In this document: one piece after another, positions 7,928 to 17,193 of the stretch | Layout: each line of letters opens with the position of its first letter | Numbering within the stretch: position 1 is the stretch's first letter | Assembly (NCBI RefSeq): GCF_038397775.1 | Contig: NZ_CP151650.1 | Coordinates: 4,526,001-4,590,000 of the forward strand | DNA: 64,000 bases | Source of the DNA: Pseudomonas sp. RC10 | Lineage (GTDB): Bacteria; Pseudomonadota; Gammaproteobacteria; Pseudomonadales; Pseudomonadaceae | Reading direction: 5' to 3' | Position numbers and translations under genes: made by a program | Notes under the pieces: model-generated | The model's database searches: none | What the model was told of the DNA's origin: nothing | Seen by the model: only the letters and a program-made list of their open reading frames with translations

Positions 7928-8773
7928 TTACCTCGCCAACCCCTCCACCACGTCCGGCGGGACGTAATGCGGGCCGTCGAACAGGTAGAGCGGGTAGCCC
8001 CAGTACGCGGCGAGTTGCGGCTTGAGTTCATCGACGGTCGCCGGTCTGAACCCTCCGCCCACTTGCGGGCGGAAGGCTTCGACGATGATTTTCACCCGCT
8101 GTTTCCCGAGTTTTTTGCGCAAGGCGTCGGCATAGGTTCTGGCCACGGGCGCGGTGCGGGCGTAAACGCCGACGCCGTCTTGAAAAAAGACACCGATGTC
8201 GTCCGGCAGCCAGGTCTTGAGCCAGTCAGCCGTCGCCTCGGGTCCGATGTTGGCGCCGTCGTAGACGCTGATCCACAACGGCCTCGGCAAGCGGGCCAGT
8301 AGCGCGGGCAGTTCCTTGGCGCGGCTCCAGCTGGGGTCGACTTCCGCCGGAAAATACCAGCCCGTCACGTTCAGCGGCGTCTTCACCTTGGCCAGCCGTT
8401 CGGACAGCGTCGCCAGTTCTTCGATGTTGTCCCGCGAACGGTTTTCACTGAAGAACCCGGCCAGCCCGACAATCGCGTCCTGCGCCCAAGGCGCTTTGGC
8501 GATGCGCGCCCAGTCCGGCAGCACCGGCACTTCAGGCAGACCAGAACCCGGGACGAACGCCTGCCCGTCCACCGCCGTCCACTGCACCAGTAATTCGCGC
8601 ACGCCCAGTTTCTGCCAGTCCCCGTGAATCCCCACCGTGGCGTTGTCCGGCTGCCAGACGATGCCGACGATGTTCGGCCGCGTGTCTTGCCCCAGCTCGT
8701 AGAGCGCATCGATGGCCACGCCCAGCACGCCGATGAACAGCGCGGCGAGGGAAGTCTTCAGCAGGCGTGACAT
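7928..8773 (-). CDS. secreted protein of the exopolysaccharide operon, TIM-barrel-like (DUF4434/YbcH-like position)
   Basis: The 281-residue protein begins with an uncleaved or cleaved signal segment (TSLAALFIGVLGVAIDALY) and is otherwise soluble. The stretches GIVWQPDN, GLAGFFSEN, VTGWYFPAEVDPSW and IFFQDGVG-like GVFFQDGVGVY resemble beta strands and acidic loops of TIM-barrel glycoside-hydrolase-like proteins of the DUF4434 type; I cannot confirm the family. It is the last gene of the operon, 19 bases after the nfrA homologue, the same place that ybcH occupies beside nfrA in E. coli. A role in trimming or modifying the polymer in the periplasm is a guess. The ATG at 8773 has AGGA 6 bases upstream; an in-frame TTG further out is less likely. 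Confidence 0.65.
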   Translation of the reverse strand: MSRLLKTSLAALFIGVLGVAIDALYELGQDTRPNIVGIVWQPDNATVGIHGDWQKLGVRELLVQWTAVDGQAFVPGSGLPEVPVLPDWARIAKAPWAQDAIVGLAGFFSENRSRDNIEELATLSERLAKVKTPLNVTGWYFPAEVDPSWSRAKELPALLARLPRPLWISVYDGANIGPEATADWLKTWLPDDIGVFFQDGVGVYARTAPVARTYADALRKKLGKQRVKIIVEAFRPQVGGGFRPATVDELKPQLAAYWGYPLYLFDGPHYVPPDVVEGLAR

Positions 8774-8792
8774 GGCAGATCCTTGCAAAACG

Positions 8793-10760
8793 TCACCACG
8801 AATAGGTCATGCGGGCAAAGACGCCTTGCGCGCTGTCATCCCCGAAAATCTTCTCCCGGTACTGCACGGAGAAGTCGATGTAAGACTGCGGCGCCTTGTG
8901 TTTGGTTTCGCGGAACCAGTAGCGCACCCCGATCCCGACCCCCGCGCCCCCGGCGTTATCGGAGGACGTTTTGTTGCGGCCCAGCGCATCGACCGAGCTG
9001 TGCATTTTCGAGTCGTAATCCGCCGCAAGGACGACGTGCGGGAAGATCACCAGACGCGGGCTGACCCGGTCCAGGCGAATGCTGCGCCCCAGTTGCCACT
9101 CACTGTTGAAGTAGTTGCGCTTGTCCCGCAGGTAGCGCCCGCCTTCGGCGTAGAACTGCGAGGTCCACCAGCTCGGCACATCGACCCGCAGGTCCGTGCC
9201 AATGCTCGAACCGTAGCCCAGACGCACCAGCCAGTCGCCGCTGACATTGCTGCCCGCCAGCGGGAACGTGCGCTCGAACGCAGCCATCACGTTGTATTCG
9301 GTGAACGGTTTGACGCGAATCCCGACCGCGCCTTGCAACGCATCCAGGCCTTTGTCGTTGCCGCTTTCCTTGTTCCACAACGTGTCGGTCACTCGACCGT
9401 ACAGCTCGACGAAGCGCGCATCGCGATAGCCTTCAGGACGCCAGAAAATTTCAGTGCTGTTCTGCACACTGTCGTTGCTGCTGCTCGGTGCGCCGCTCAA
9501 ACCATTGGAGGTGCTGGCGCCGCGATAGGTCGTGGTGTTGGTCACGCCCCAGACGCGAGACAGGTCGGACACCGCGCGTCGGGTGTCGAACACTTGTTGA
9601 TCCGGCATCTGCAGATCGCCGGTCTCCTGATAATCCAGCACGCGCTTGAAATAGGCGATGGCCTGCACGTCGTCCGGCGCACGCATGGCGCTGTAGGCGG
9701 CGTCCTGGGTTTCCTTGGGGCTCAGGCCTTGGGTGCGGTCCACGCGTTTGAATTCCGCCAGCGCGCCGCGATCATCCCCCGCCTGACTCAGAAAGTAGGC
9801 AATCTGCACTTCGTCGCCACGCTTCAGCTCGCCCTTGGCCCGCGCCTGTTGCATGCGCGCCAAGGCCTCTTTCGGTTGACCCAGCGCCGCATACAGCGAC
9901 GCCTGATCACGCAACGGCAAGGTGCCGACGGCCAGCGCCTGGCTGAAATCCTGCTGCGCGCCGCGCTTGTCCCCCAAACGCATGCGCATCTGCCCGCGCT
10001 GGGCCAGCAGCGGCGCGTCGTTGCCTTTGAGGGCCAGTGCTTCGGTGGCGGCTGAACGGGCTGCCGCGTATTGCTCCTGAGCGATCAGCGCGCTGACCAG
10101 CAGGCGTCGGTAGGCGATTTCCTGCGGGTACTGGCGCACCACGTCGCGGGCGTAGCTGACGGCGGCATCGTTGTCGCCACGGGCCAGTGAGGCGTACCCC
10201 GCTGCGGCGATGTTGACTGCCCGTTGTTCGTGCAGCGCCTCTCGACGACGGGTCAGTTGCGGCGAGTCCCCCAGCACGGCCACGGCGTCGTTGATGGCGG
10301 CTTCGGCCCCGTCCAGGTTTTGCTGACGTTGCAGGGCTTCGATCAGCATCATCCGGTAGTCCGGGTTCTTCGGCGACTCGGCGATGGCTTTTCGGGCGAA
10401 CTCCGCCGCCCGGTTGTAATCGCCGTTGGCGTAGGCCCGCAACGAGCGGTCGCCGTTCTGGAAGCCCTTCTTGTTGCCGGGGTAACGCTCGGGGTGATCG
10501 CGACGATCCTTGTCCCGCTCCGCCAGCAGAATCAGTTTGCGCAAGCGGTCAACATCGGCGCGCTGACGCAAGGCTTCCTGGGCCTTGGCGATGGCCAGGT
10601 CGTAATCCTTGTCGTTGTAGGCGGCGTAGGCCTGATTGGCGATCTCGAATGCCGGGCCGGTCAGGGCCAGCGGCAGGATCTGCGGTTGCGTGGTCGAGTT
10701 GAACTCGGCGTGGCACAGCGCAGGCAGGACGCTCAGGCCCAGAAAAAGTCGAAGTCTCAT
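8793..10760 (-). CDS. nfrA: outer-membrane TPR/beta-barrel protein, phage N4 receptor NfrA-like polysaccharide exporter
   Basis: The 655-residue protein has a signal peptide (ending around CHAEF), a long run of TPR-like helices from about residue 30 to 370 with repeating A-x-YARG / ANGDYNRAAEFARKAI patterns, and a C-terminal beta-rich region of alternating residues ending in MTYSW, the terminal aromatic expected of outer-membrane barrels. This matches NfrA, the outer-membrane part of the N4 glycan receptor system and of PgaA/PelC-like export routes. Its start ATG overlaps the TGA of the upstream nfrB-like gene (ATGA), so the two are translationally coupled. The likely job is to carry the glycan made by NfrB across the outer membrane. 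Confidence 0.8.
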   Translation of the reverse strand: MRLRLFLGLSVLPALCHAEFNSTTQPQILPLALTGPAFEIANQAYAAYNDKDYDLAIAKAQEALRQRADVDRLRKLILLAERDKDRRDHPERYPGNKKGFQNGDRSLRAYANGDYNRAAEFARKAIAESPKNPDYRMMLIEALQRQQNLDGAEAAINDAVAVLGDSPQLTRRREALHEQRAVNIAAAGYASLARGDNDAAVSYARDVVRQYPQEIAYRRLLVSALIAQEQYAAARSAATEALALKGNDAPLLAQRGQMRMRLGDKRGAQQDFSQALAVGTLPLRDQASLYAALGQPKEALARMQQARAKGELKRGDEVQIAYFLSQAGDDRGALAEFKRVDRTQGLSPKETQDAAYSAMRAPDDVQAIAYFKRVLDYQETGDLQMPDQQVFDTRRAVSDLSRVWGVTNTTTYRGASTSNGLSGAPSSSNDSVQNSTEIFWRPEGYRDARFVELYGRVTDTLWNKESGNDKGLDALQGAVGIRVKPFTEYNVMAAFERTFPLAGSNVSGDWLVRLGYGSSIGTDLRVDVPSWWTSQFYAEGGRYLRDKRNYFNSEWQLGRSIRLDRVSPRLVIFPHVVLAADYDSKMHSSVDALGRNKTSSDNAGGAGVGIGVRYWFRETKHKAPQSYIDFSVQYREKIFGDDSAQGVFARMTYSW

Positions 10761-12877
10761 GAGGGCTGCTCCGTTGAGGCGTCCGGTGAGGAATGGCGGT
10801 GTTGCCGGGCCACGGCCTGCTCGATGGTTTCCCGCGACAGCACGCCGGTGTCGACGAGGTAATCGCCGATGCGGCCATGCACATGGGGCCGGTACTGCAA
10901 CATGGCGCGGTTGAAGGTCTGCCGGTCCAGCAGGCCCTGCTCGATCAGCAGGTCGCCCAGCAGTGGCGTGGCCGATGGCAGCGGCTGACCCGCCACCACG
11001 TCGAGGCGACGTAATTGCTCGACGATCTCGCTTTCCCGGGCAATCAGTTGCACGGGCTCAGCGCCCATCTGTTCGGTGATCTGCTGCACGCCTTCGTCCG
11101 ACAGGGGGCTGGCCACGGCGACTTCAGGGCGGCCGTCAATGTCCAGCGCCAAAGGCACGACGCGCCAGCGCAGGCAGAACTCATCCGCCAGCGCCGACTG
11201 CGGTTGCACTTTGGCCGCGAGGTCGAACACCCGTGGCAGGTCGTTCTGGAAGGCGATGGCTTCGGCGAGGGTTTCATCGTCGAGCCAGCCGTGGCTGAGC
11301 AGGATGCGGCCCAGCGGCATTTGCCGGGTCTGTTGTTCGTCCAGCGCGCTTTGCAGGTTTTCGTCGTTGATCGCCTGCCACGACAGCAACACGCTGCCGA
11401 GTTTGCGCGGCGCACGGGCCACCAGATCGGTGGAGGGGAAATCGTGCATGGTCTTGTCCCAGACCAGTTTGCGATTGAGGACCTTGCCCACCAAAAACAG
11501 ACGCCAGGCCCGAGCGGCGGCCATGAAATTGACGAAGTTGCCGACCACCATGCGCGGCATCGACAGCAGGCCGTGCTGCCAGCCGTAGATGATCGTGGTG
11601 AAGTAGCAACGGTGGGCCATGCGCCACAGCAGCGCGATGCCGTTGGCCGCCAGCAGGAACCCGACGAAACCGTTGGTCTCGAACGGCGTCGGGAAACTGG
11701 TGTTCCACAGCCCACTGGCGCGCAACACGATCAGCGCCAGCAACTGCGCGAGGATCAGGTAAGCGATGATGCTGACGAACGACGTGACGATGCCTTTGCG
11801 GTCGCGAAACAGCAGATAGCGGTTGGCCAATGAGCCGCTCCAGCCCATCTGCTCCCAGCCTTGCAAGCCGATACCCAGCGTCCAGCGGGCTTTCTGCCGG
11901 AACGCCGTGCGGAAGGTGTCGGGAAAGAACTCCCGCACGCAGAGCGGCATTTCCAGCGTCGATTCGTACGGCTCGCGAAACCAGGATTTGCGCAGCACCC
12001 GGTACTGCACCGGGAAACGCACGAAGATCGCGCTCATGCCGTAGCGCGCCAGTCGCGCGCCCACGTCGTAGTCTTCGGTGAGGCTGTCGGTGTTGAACGG
12101 CTGGTTGGTGTTTTCATCCGCCAGCACTTGCAGGGCGCGGCGCGAGAAACAGGTGCCGACGCCCGCCGATGGCACGCTGTCGGTCATGCTTTCCCGCACC
12201 ACGAGGTCCTTGCCATGCCACTCGGCAAATTCGTCCATGTAGGTGCCTGCGACCCACTCGTACCAATTGCGCTCCAGCGACACCACCGGCAGCTGGATCA
12301 TGTCCTTGCGCGGCAGCAGGTAGTTGAACAGGCGCATTTCCAGCGGGTGTAGCACGTCTTCGCTGTCGTGCAACACCACCCCGGCGAAGTTCACTCCGTG
12401 GGTCTTTTCGTAGAGAAAGATCGCCTGAATCACCCAGTTCAGACAGTCCGCCTTGCAGGTCGGACCCGCGTGGGGCACTTCCACCCGGTGCAGCTGTTTG
12501 TAGCGACGGCGCATACGCTCGACTTCGTCGATGGTGCGCTGATCGTTGACGTAGGTGCCGACGAAGACCACGTAGTTCTGGTAGTCCAGCGTCGAGACCA
12601 TGTTCTCGATCATCGGCGCGATGACGTCGTATTCCAGCCACGCCGGGACCATGATCGCCAGCGGCTGCTCGTCGCGGGCGATCAACTGTTCAGGGGTCAA
12701 CGGACGGTAGCGCCGCTCGGCCGTGAACTTGCGGTAAATGCGCCGCGCCCAGTACCACAGGTCGATGAACAGATCGTCCAGACTGGAAATCAGGATGATC
12801 GCCGCGACCACGATGGTCGCGACTTCCAGCGCGCTGTAGTAATGGGCCAGCCAGTAGGGCCAATAAAGCGAGGTCAT
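10757..12877 (-). CDS. nfrB: inner-membrane glycosyltransferase NfrB-like with C-terminal MshEN c-di-GMP module
   Basis: The 706-residue protein has N-terminal membrane helices, a GT2 glycosyltransferase domain (about 60-330; acidic HDSEDVLHP for the nucleotide-sugar metal and QKARWTLGIGLQGW containing the QxxRW processive motif), more membrane helices (about 350-470), and a cytoplasmic tail from about residue 487. The tail starts with two LGxxLLxxxxxxxxxxLxxAL repeats, RKLGSVLLS... and PLGRILLSHGWL, followed by a T2SSE_N-like segment and two more such repeats, the pattern of MshEN domains that bind cyclic di-GMP. In E. coli, NfrB makes an N-acetylmannosamine-type glycan under c-di-GMP control; the same logic is likely here. 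It is 12 bases after the bcsB-like gene. Confidence 0.85.
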   Translation of the reverse strand: MTSLYWPYWLAHYYSALEVATIVVAAIILISSLDDLFIDLWYWARRIYRKFTAERRYRPLTPEQLIARDEQPLAIMVPAWLEYDVIAPMIENMVSTLDYQNYVVFVGTYVNDQRTIDEVERMRRRYKQLHRVEVPHAGPTCKADCLNWVIQAIFLYEKTHGVNFAGVVLHDSEDVLHPLEMRLFNYLLPRKDMIQLPVVSLERNWYEWVAGTYMDEFAEWHGKDLVVRESMTDSVPSAGVGTCFSRRALQVLADENTNQPFNTDSLTEDYDVGARLARYGMSAIFVRFPVQYRVLRKSWFREPYESTLEMPLCVREFFPDTFRTAFRQKARWTLGIGLQGWEQMGWSGSLANRYLLFRDRKGIVTSFVSIIAYLILAQLLALIVLRASGLWNTSFPTPFETNGFVGFLLAANGIALLWRMAHRCYFTTIIYGWQHGLLSMPRMVVGNFVNFMAAARAWRLFLVGKVLNRKLVWDKTMHDFPSTDLVARAPRKLGSVLLSWQAINDENLQSALDEQQTRQMPLGRILLSHGWLDDETLAEAIAFQNDLPRVFDLAAKVQPQSALADEFCLRWRVVPLALDIDGRPEVAVASPLSDEGVQQITEQMGAEPVQLIARESEIVEQLRRLDVVAGQPLPSATPLLGDLLIEQGLLDRQTFNRAMLQYRPHVHGRIGDYLVDTGVLSRETIEQAVARQHRHSSPDASTEQPS

Positions 12878-12889
12878 CGCGGCTCCCGT

Positions 12890-15097
12890 TTACTGGCGAT
12901 TGCGACGGGCGCGGTGGCCGGCCAGCAACAGCAGAAGGAAGGCGATCACGGCCGCAGGAATCAGCCACAAGGCCGACGGTTTACGCCAGGCGTCGAAGCC
13001 TTTCGGTTCTTCGTCGTCGATCATCTGGCTGCCGGTCGGGTCCTTCGCGTCGAAGGTGGTCAGCGGGCCGTTGTCACCCAGCACCGTGACGTTGCCGCGC
13101 TCCAGCAGGACCGGGCGAGCGAAGTTCGGCGCCTGTCCGCCGAGGGTGCGGTAGATCATGCCGTGCTGACTGCCCGAATCGACCACTTGCAGGGCGGCCA
13201 GGTGATTGAGGGTTTTCAAGTCCAGCAGAGTTTGTTCCTTCTGGTTGATCAGCAGGTGGCCTTCGCCGTTGACCTGCACCGATTCCGTGCTGTCTTTAAC
13301 TGGCACTTCGAAGGCGAGGAACGATTTGTCCGGCGACAGCGCGGCCTTGGCGTCGCTGTTGACTTTGAAGTCAGCGCGCAACGGCGACACACCACTGGCG
13401 CTGGCGATGCGGATCACTTGCGGCAGGCTGGCCGCCGGGCGGTCGAGGTAGCCTTGCGGGACAACGACCTGAGCACCCGCCGCGAAGCGTGCGGCCATGC
13501 CAGAGAAGTCGCTGTCCAGCGGCGCCTTGTCCAGGGTGATGTGGCTGCTCGGCAGGACCGCAACCGGGAACGCTTGCGGCGTTTCACGGCACAGGTCGCT
13601 GACCGGCTGACGCTGGAACGACACACGCAGAATGTTCTGCGAACCCAAGGCATAACGCGGAATGCGGGCTTCGATGCGTTCTTTCTGGCCATCCGCATCG
13701 AGCTGTTTGGCGCCGATCAAATAGTCGTTGAGGAACAGGCTGGCAATCGGTGGCGTGCCGGAAGCGCCAGGTGCAGCGGACACGTCCACCGCCGCACTGA
13801 CCGGCACGCGCCCGTCGTAGGCCACGGCGCCCAACGGGAAGCTCGCGCTCCAGTCGGTCTTGGCCAGCACATCGACGCTGCCGGGCTTGCCGCCCAGTCG
13901 GCTCAACGCCACGCGGCCGTCTTCGCTCAGGGGCATGTTGGCTTCTTCGCCGACGGTCAATTGGCGAGTGCGGGCGAGTTTGTTCCAGGCGGCGCTGAAC
14001 AGGCCGATGGCTTTTCCAGCGGCGTCCTGATTGATCAGCAGCAGCGGGTGCGCGCCGAGCATGGCCAGACGCACGTTGTCAGTGCCCGAGGCCAGCGCGC
14101 CATTGACGTGACGGTCGCGCCATTGTGTGAACGCGCTGCCCGCCGAAGCGTCGAGGCGTTGAATCTGTGCCTGCAAGGCGTCCAGCGATTCGGTCACCGC
14201 CTTGAGCAACTGAGGGTCGTTGATGGCCAGGTCGGCATTGAGCGCCGGGGTCTGGCCCAACACCAACAGGGCGCCGATCTGCGCCGGGTCGTCGAGGGTG
14301 TGCAGGCCCTTGCCGTCGAGGCTGGCGAAGGCCGGGATCTGTTTGAGTTCAGCCGGGATGTTCAGGTCCCCCAGCTCGATGCTGTCCTTGACCGACGGGA
14401 ACGACACGATGCGCGCCTGCTTGCCGATGCGTTCCACCGCCACGCCGAGACGCCAGGCGGCGTCGTAGCTGGCACTGGACAAGGCACCCGGCGCAACCAG
14501 AATCCCCGGTTTGCCCGGCAGCGCATTCCACGCGGCGCCAACGTCTTGCAACTGGCTGGCGTCGAAGCTGTAGCTCAAACGGCTGTGGGGATCGATGCGC
14601 AGCACGTTGCCGATGGCGCGCTCGTCTTCGCATTGCACGCGGGAAATGATCGACGACCACGCCACGCCCAGACGCACCGAGCCACTGTCCCGGGGCGACT
14701 TGTCGACCCCGATCGTGGCGCTGGCGTCGCCCTCCCCTTCGTTCAGTCCGAGGGCCCGCACCGGGTAACCGTCCAGCGACAAGAGCAGCGTGTTGCGCCC
14801 AGATTCGCCATTCAGGTAGCTCGCGTCGAAATGCAGCGTGGCGTCGGTCAGCGGCACGTCGGCGGGCACGGGGAGGTACAGCTCACGACGAGCGTCCGTG
14901 GCGTTGAGGATGATCGGGCGGTCGATGCCCAGGTCCTTCAGGTCAATGACCCGCTGCTGACGGGTATCAGCAGCCAGACGGCTGATGGCCTGGCTCAACG
15001 GGCTCTCGGCGGCGAAGGCAGGCGCGACGGCCAGCAGGCTCATGCCGCAGGCAAGGGCACTGAGCGCCCCCGAGTGAACGGTAACGGAAGACTTCAT
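12890..15097 (-). CDS. BcsB-like periplasmic membrane-anchored polysaccharide synthase partner
   Basis: The 735-residue protein has a signal peptide (ending in APAFAAE), a large periplasmic part and one C-terminal membrane helix (ALWLIPAAVIAFLLLLLAG) followed by a basic tail, which is the architecture of BcsB, the periplasmic subunit of bacterial cellulose synthase that guides the nascent chain. Phrases such as DLGIDRPIILNATDARRELYLPVP and DATLHFDASYL fit the first BcsB carbohydrate-binding module. It lies between a wecB gene and the nfrB-like synthase, so it likely couples NfrB to periplasmic export. The E. coli N4 receptor locus has no such gene, so this is a variation. Identity to BcsB is distant and inferred. 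Confidence 0.75.
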   Translation of the reverse strand: MKSSVTVHSGALSALACGMSLLAVAPAFAAESPLSQAISRLAADTRQQRVIDLKDLGIDRPIILNATDARRELYLPVPADVPLTDATLHFDASYLNGESGRNTLLLSLDGYPVRALGLNEGEGDASATIGVDKSPRDSGSVRLGVAWSSIISRVQCEDERAIGNVLRIDPHSRLSYSFDASQLQDVGAAWNALPGKPGILVAPGALSSASYDAAWRLGVAVERIGKQARIVSFPSVKDSIELGDLNIPAELKQIPAFASLDGKGLHTLDDPAQIGALLVLGQTPALNADLAINDPQLLKAVTESLDALQAQIQRLDASAGSAFTQWRDRHVNGALASGTDNVRLAMLGAHPLLLINQDAAGKAIGLFSAAWNKLARTRQLTVGEEANMPLSEDGRVALSRLGGKPGSVDVLAKTDWSASFPLGAVAYDGRVPVSAAVDVSAAPGASGTPPIASLFLNDYLIGAKQLDADGQKERIEARIPRYALGSQNILRVSFQRQPVSDLCRETPQAFPVAVLPSSHITLDKAPLDSDFSGMAARFAAGAQVVVPQGYLDRPAASLPQVIRIASASGVSPLRADFKVNSDAKAALSPDKSFLAFEVPVKDSTESVQVNGEGHLLINQKEQTLLDLKTLNHLAALQVVDSGSQHGMIYRTLGGQAPNFARPVLLERGNVTVLGDNGPLTTFDAKDPTGSQMIDDEEPKGFDAWRKPSALWLIPAAVIAFLLLLLAGHRARRNRQ

Positions 15098-15232
15098 TCA
15101 GGCAGATCTCGGTCAAAAATCGGACGAAACACGGGAGACCGGCGCACGAAAGACCCGGCCGACCTGGTCAGCCGTGACTTGTTCGCGGGGCTCGCGGCAC
15201 GGGGCTTTCTATATGGGCGCTCTACGCCGAAG

Positions 15233-15258
15233 GCTGAACGCCACGGCAGGCGTTCAGC
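15233..15258. other. perfect 10-bp hairpin between wecB and the bcsB-like gene
   Basis: GCTGAACGCC at 15233-15242 pairs perfectly with GGCGTTCAGC at 15249-15258 around a 6-base loop. It sits 19 bases past the wecB stop codon in the 179-base gap before the bcsB-like gene. No T run follows on the minus strand, so a full intrinsic terminator is unlikely; a partial terminator, RNA processing site or mRNA stabiliser is possible. Confidence 0.5.
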
Positions 15259-15276
15259 GGGCGCTCACTGTCGTCG

Positions 15277-16509
15277 CTAATGCAGACTGGACACCGAACG
15301 CAGATGAGGCTGCGGGCGCTGCGCCTCGACGGATTCGGATCGCCGGGCGGGCGTCTCCACCACGAATTCGTCCACCGGCCGGCCCATCAGCGCATCGACG
15401 ATGCGCGAGCACGCCTTGCCGTCGCCATAGGGGTTGGCCGATTGCGACGCCATGCGCCACAGGTGCTCATCGTCATACAGCGCGCACACGCCACGCACGA
15501 TGGCGTCGGGGTCAGTGCCCACCAGCCGCACTGTACCGGCGGCCACGGCTTCCGGGCGTTCGGTCACGTCGCGCATCACCAACACGGGCTTGCCTAGGGA
15601 CGGCGCTTCTTCCTGCACGCCGCCAGAGTCGGTCAGCACCACATGGGCCAGCTGCATCAGGCGCACAAAGGACAGGTAGTCCAGCGGTTTGATCAGGTGC
15701 ACATTGGGCAGATCGCCCAGATGCTCGGTCACCGGCCCCAGCACGTTCGGGTTCAGATGCACCGGGTAAACGATCTGAATATCGTTGCGACTGGCCAGTG
15801 TGCGCAGCGCTTTGCAAATGTCGAGGAAGCCGTCACCGAAGTTCTCGCGACGATGCCCGGTCACCAACAGCAACTTGCGACTGGAATCGAGAAAGCTGAA
15901 TTGACGGTCGAGGGCGACGCGCAACTGGCGGTTGCTGTCGATGCGTTCGGCAGTCATCTCCAGCGCGTCGATCACTGTGTTGCCGGTGACGAACGACGTG
16001 CCCTGCAACCGCTCGCCCAACACGTTACGGCGAGACTGGGCCGTGGGGGTAAACAGATGATCGGAAATCAGATCGATGCTGCGGCGGTTCATCTCTTCCG
16101 GCCACGGCTGATGAATGTCACCGGTGCGCAGACCTGCTTCGATGTGCGCCACCGGAATCCGCCGGTGAAACGCCGACATTGCGGCGACCATCGCCGAGGT
16201 GGTATCGCCATGCACCAGCACCTTGTCAGGCCGGGCGGCTTCGAGGACCGGGTCAATGGCCGCATAAAGCGCAGCGGTCAGGGTGTTCAGCGTCTGCCCT
16301 GGCGTCATCACGTCGAGCGTGTAATCGGCCTTGAGCTCGAACATGTCCAGCACCTGCTGCAGCATGCTCTGATGCTGGCCGGTGATGCAGATCTGCGAAT
16401 CGATGCCAGGTTCGGCAGCCAGCGCCTTGACCAGCGGGGCCATCTTGATGGCCTCCGGGCGTGTGCCAAAAATCGACAACACCTTGAGTTTGGGGTGAGC
16501 TCGAGCCAT
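15277..16509 (-). CDS. wecB: UDP-N-acetylglucosamine 2-epimerase (non-hydrolysing)
   Basis: The 410-residue protein converts UDP-GlcNAc to UDP-ManNAc in the cytoplasm. It begins LKVLSIFGTRPEAIKMAPL, the hallmark of the family, and shows the later SFVTGNTVIDAL, VTGHRRENFG and the C-terminal TDSGGVQEEAPSLGKPVLVMRD with catalytic and UDP-binding residues. The ATG at 16509 follows GGGAGGAA at 5 bases, so the longer in-frame start further upstream is rejected. It is the first gene of the exopolysaccharide operon and would supply the ManNAc donor for the NfrB-like synthase, as WecB does in E. coli. No wecC is in the cluster, so the polymer may be of ManNAc rather than its uronate. Confidence 0.93.
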   Translation of the reverse strand: MARAHPKLKVLSIFGTRPEAIKMAPLVKALAAEPGIDSQICITGQHQSMLQQVLDMFELKADYTLDVMTPGQTLNTLTAALYAAIDPVLEAARPDKVLVHGDTTSAMVAAMSAFHRRIPVAHIEAGLRTGDIHQPWPEEMNRRSIDLISDHLFTPTAQSRRNVLGERLQGTSFVTGNTVIDALEMTAERIDSNRQLRVALDRQFSFLDSSRKLLLVTGHRRENFGDGFLDICKALRTLASRNDIQIVYPVHLNPNVLGPVTEHLGDLPNVHLIKPLDYLSFVRLMQLAHVVLTDSGGVQEEAPSLGKPVLVMRDVTERPEAVAAGTVRLVGTDPDAIVRGVCALYDDEHLWRMASQSANPYGDGKACSRIVDALMGRPVDEFVVETPARRSESVEAQRPQPHLRSVSSLH

Positions 16510-17190
16510 TCGTATTCCTCCCGCGCATTTGCATGCGCCGCACGGCAGCGTACTTGCAGCGAAAGTGCTCAAGTCGCTCGAAAGTTTTAGTAATGGTCGG
16601 ACGGCGGTAATCGGAAATTCAATTCGATGTTCACTTCACTGTGCAACTGGAGCAGTCCTTAGTGCCCGAAACAGGACAGATTATTAGCAGATAAAAAACA
16701 CATTGCAAAAGGTTTTATAACACTTTTAACAACTTACGCGATGATTAAACTTTTATCGAAAAGAAGGGTCAATGTAAGGTTTGGCATTGCGCCATCACCC
16801 ATACAGCGGGGGCTTCAGGACAGGGATAGAGTGTGCGCCAGTCCACATTTGAATGTAAAGCGTTGAACTTATTGGGGATTAACAGTGTCGCGGGCGAACC
16901 TGCCAACACCACAGGTTAGTTACAGTTCAATGTAGCAGTGATTACCGAACAGGGATCCAAAGACAGACGACCGGCTCCGGCAACTTTCAAATCATTGACG
17001 CCATAGAAGTGACAGAAAAATTGTATACATCGTTTCTAGAGCACTTGGCGACAAGTTGCGCAGGATACACGTAACAGCGGCGGAAGTGTTGTTTTGTGAT
17101 GAGCGGAAGTTTGAAGAACATATCAATCAGAACACCCTCAGTCGCAGGCCACACAGCAGCCCCCATTGTGGGCGGCATTCCGAAGAAAAA
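16510..17190 (-). promoter_or_regulatory. long AT-rich leader upstream of the exopolysaccharide operon
   Basis: This stretch of about 680 bases shows no convincing gene. It is markedly AT-rich between 16620 and 17060, unlike the rest of the window, and lies directly upstream of wecB on the minus strand, so it probably carries the operon promoter and regulator sites. An inverted repeat, AACCTG at 16897-16902 and CAGGTT at 16912-16917, is one candidate site. I could not assign a sigma factor or a named regulator. Confidence 0.45.
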
Positions 17191-17193
17191 ATG

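Noticed and set aside
12368..15280. A 970-codon open frame on the plus strand opposite the nfrB and bcsB-like genes
   Set aside because: It is the antisense shadow of two well-supported genes, with composition rich in R, H, Q and G and no recognisable domain.
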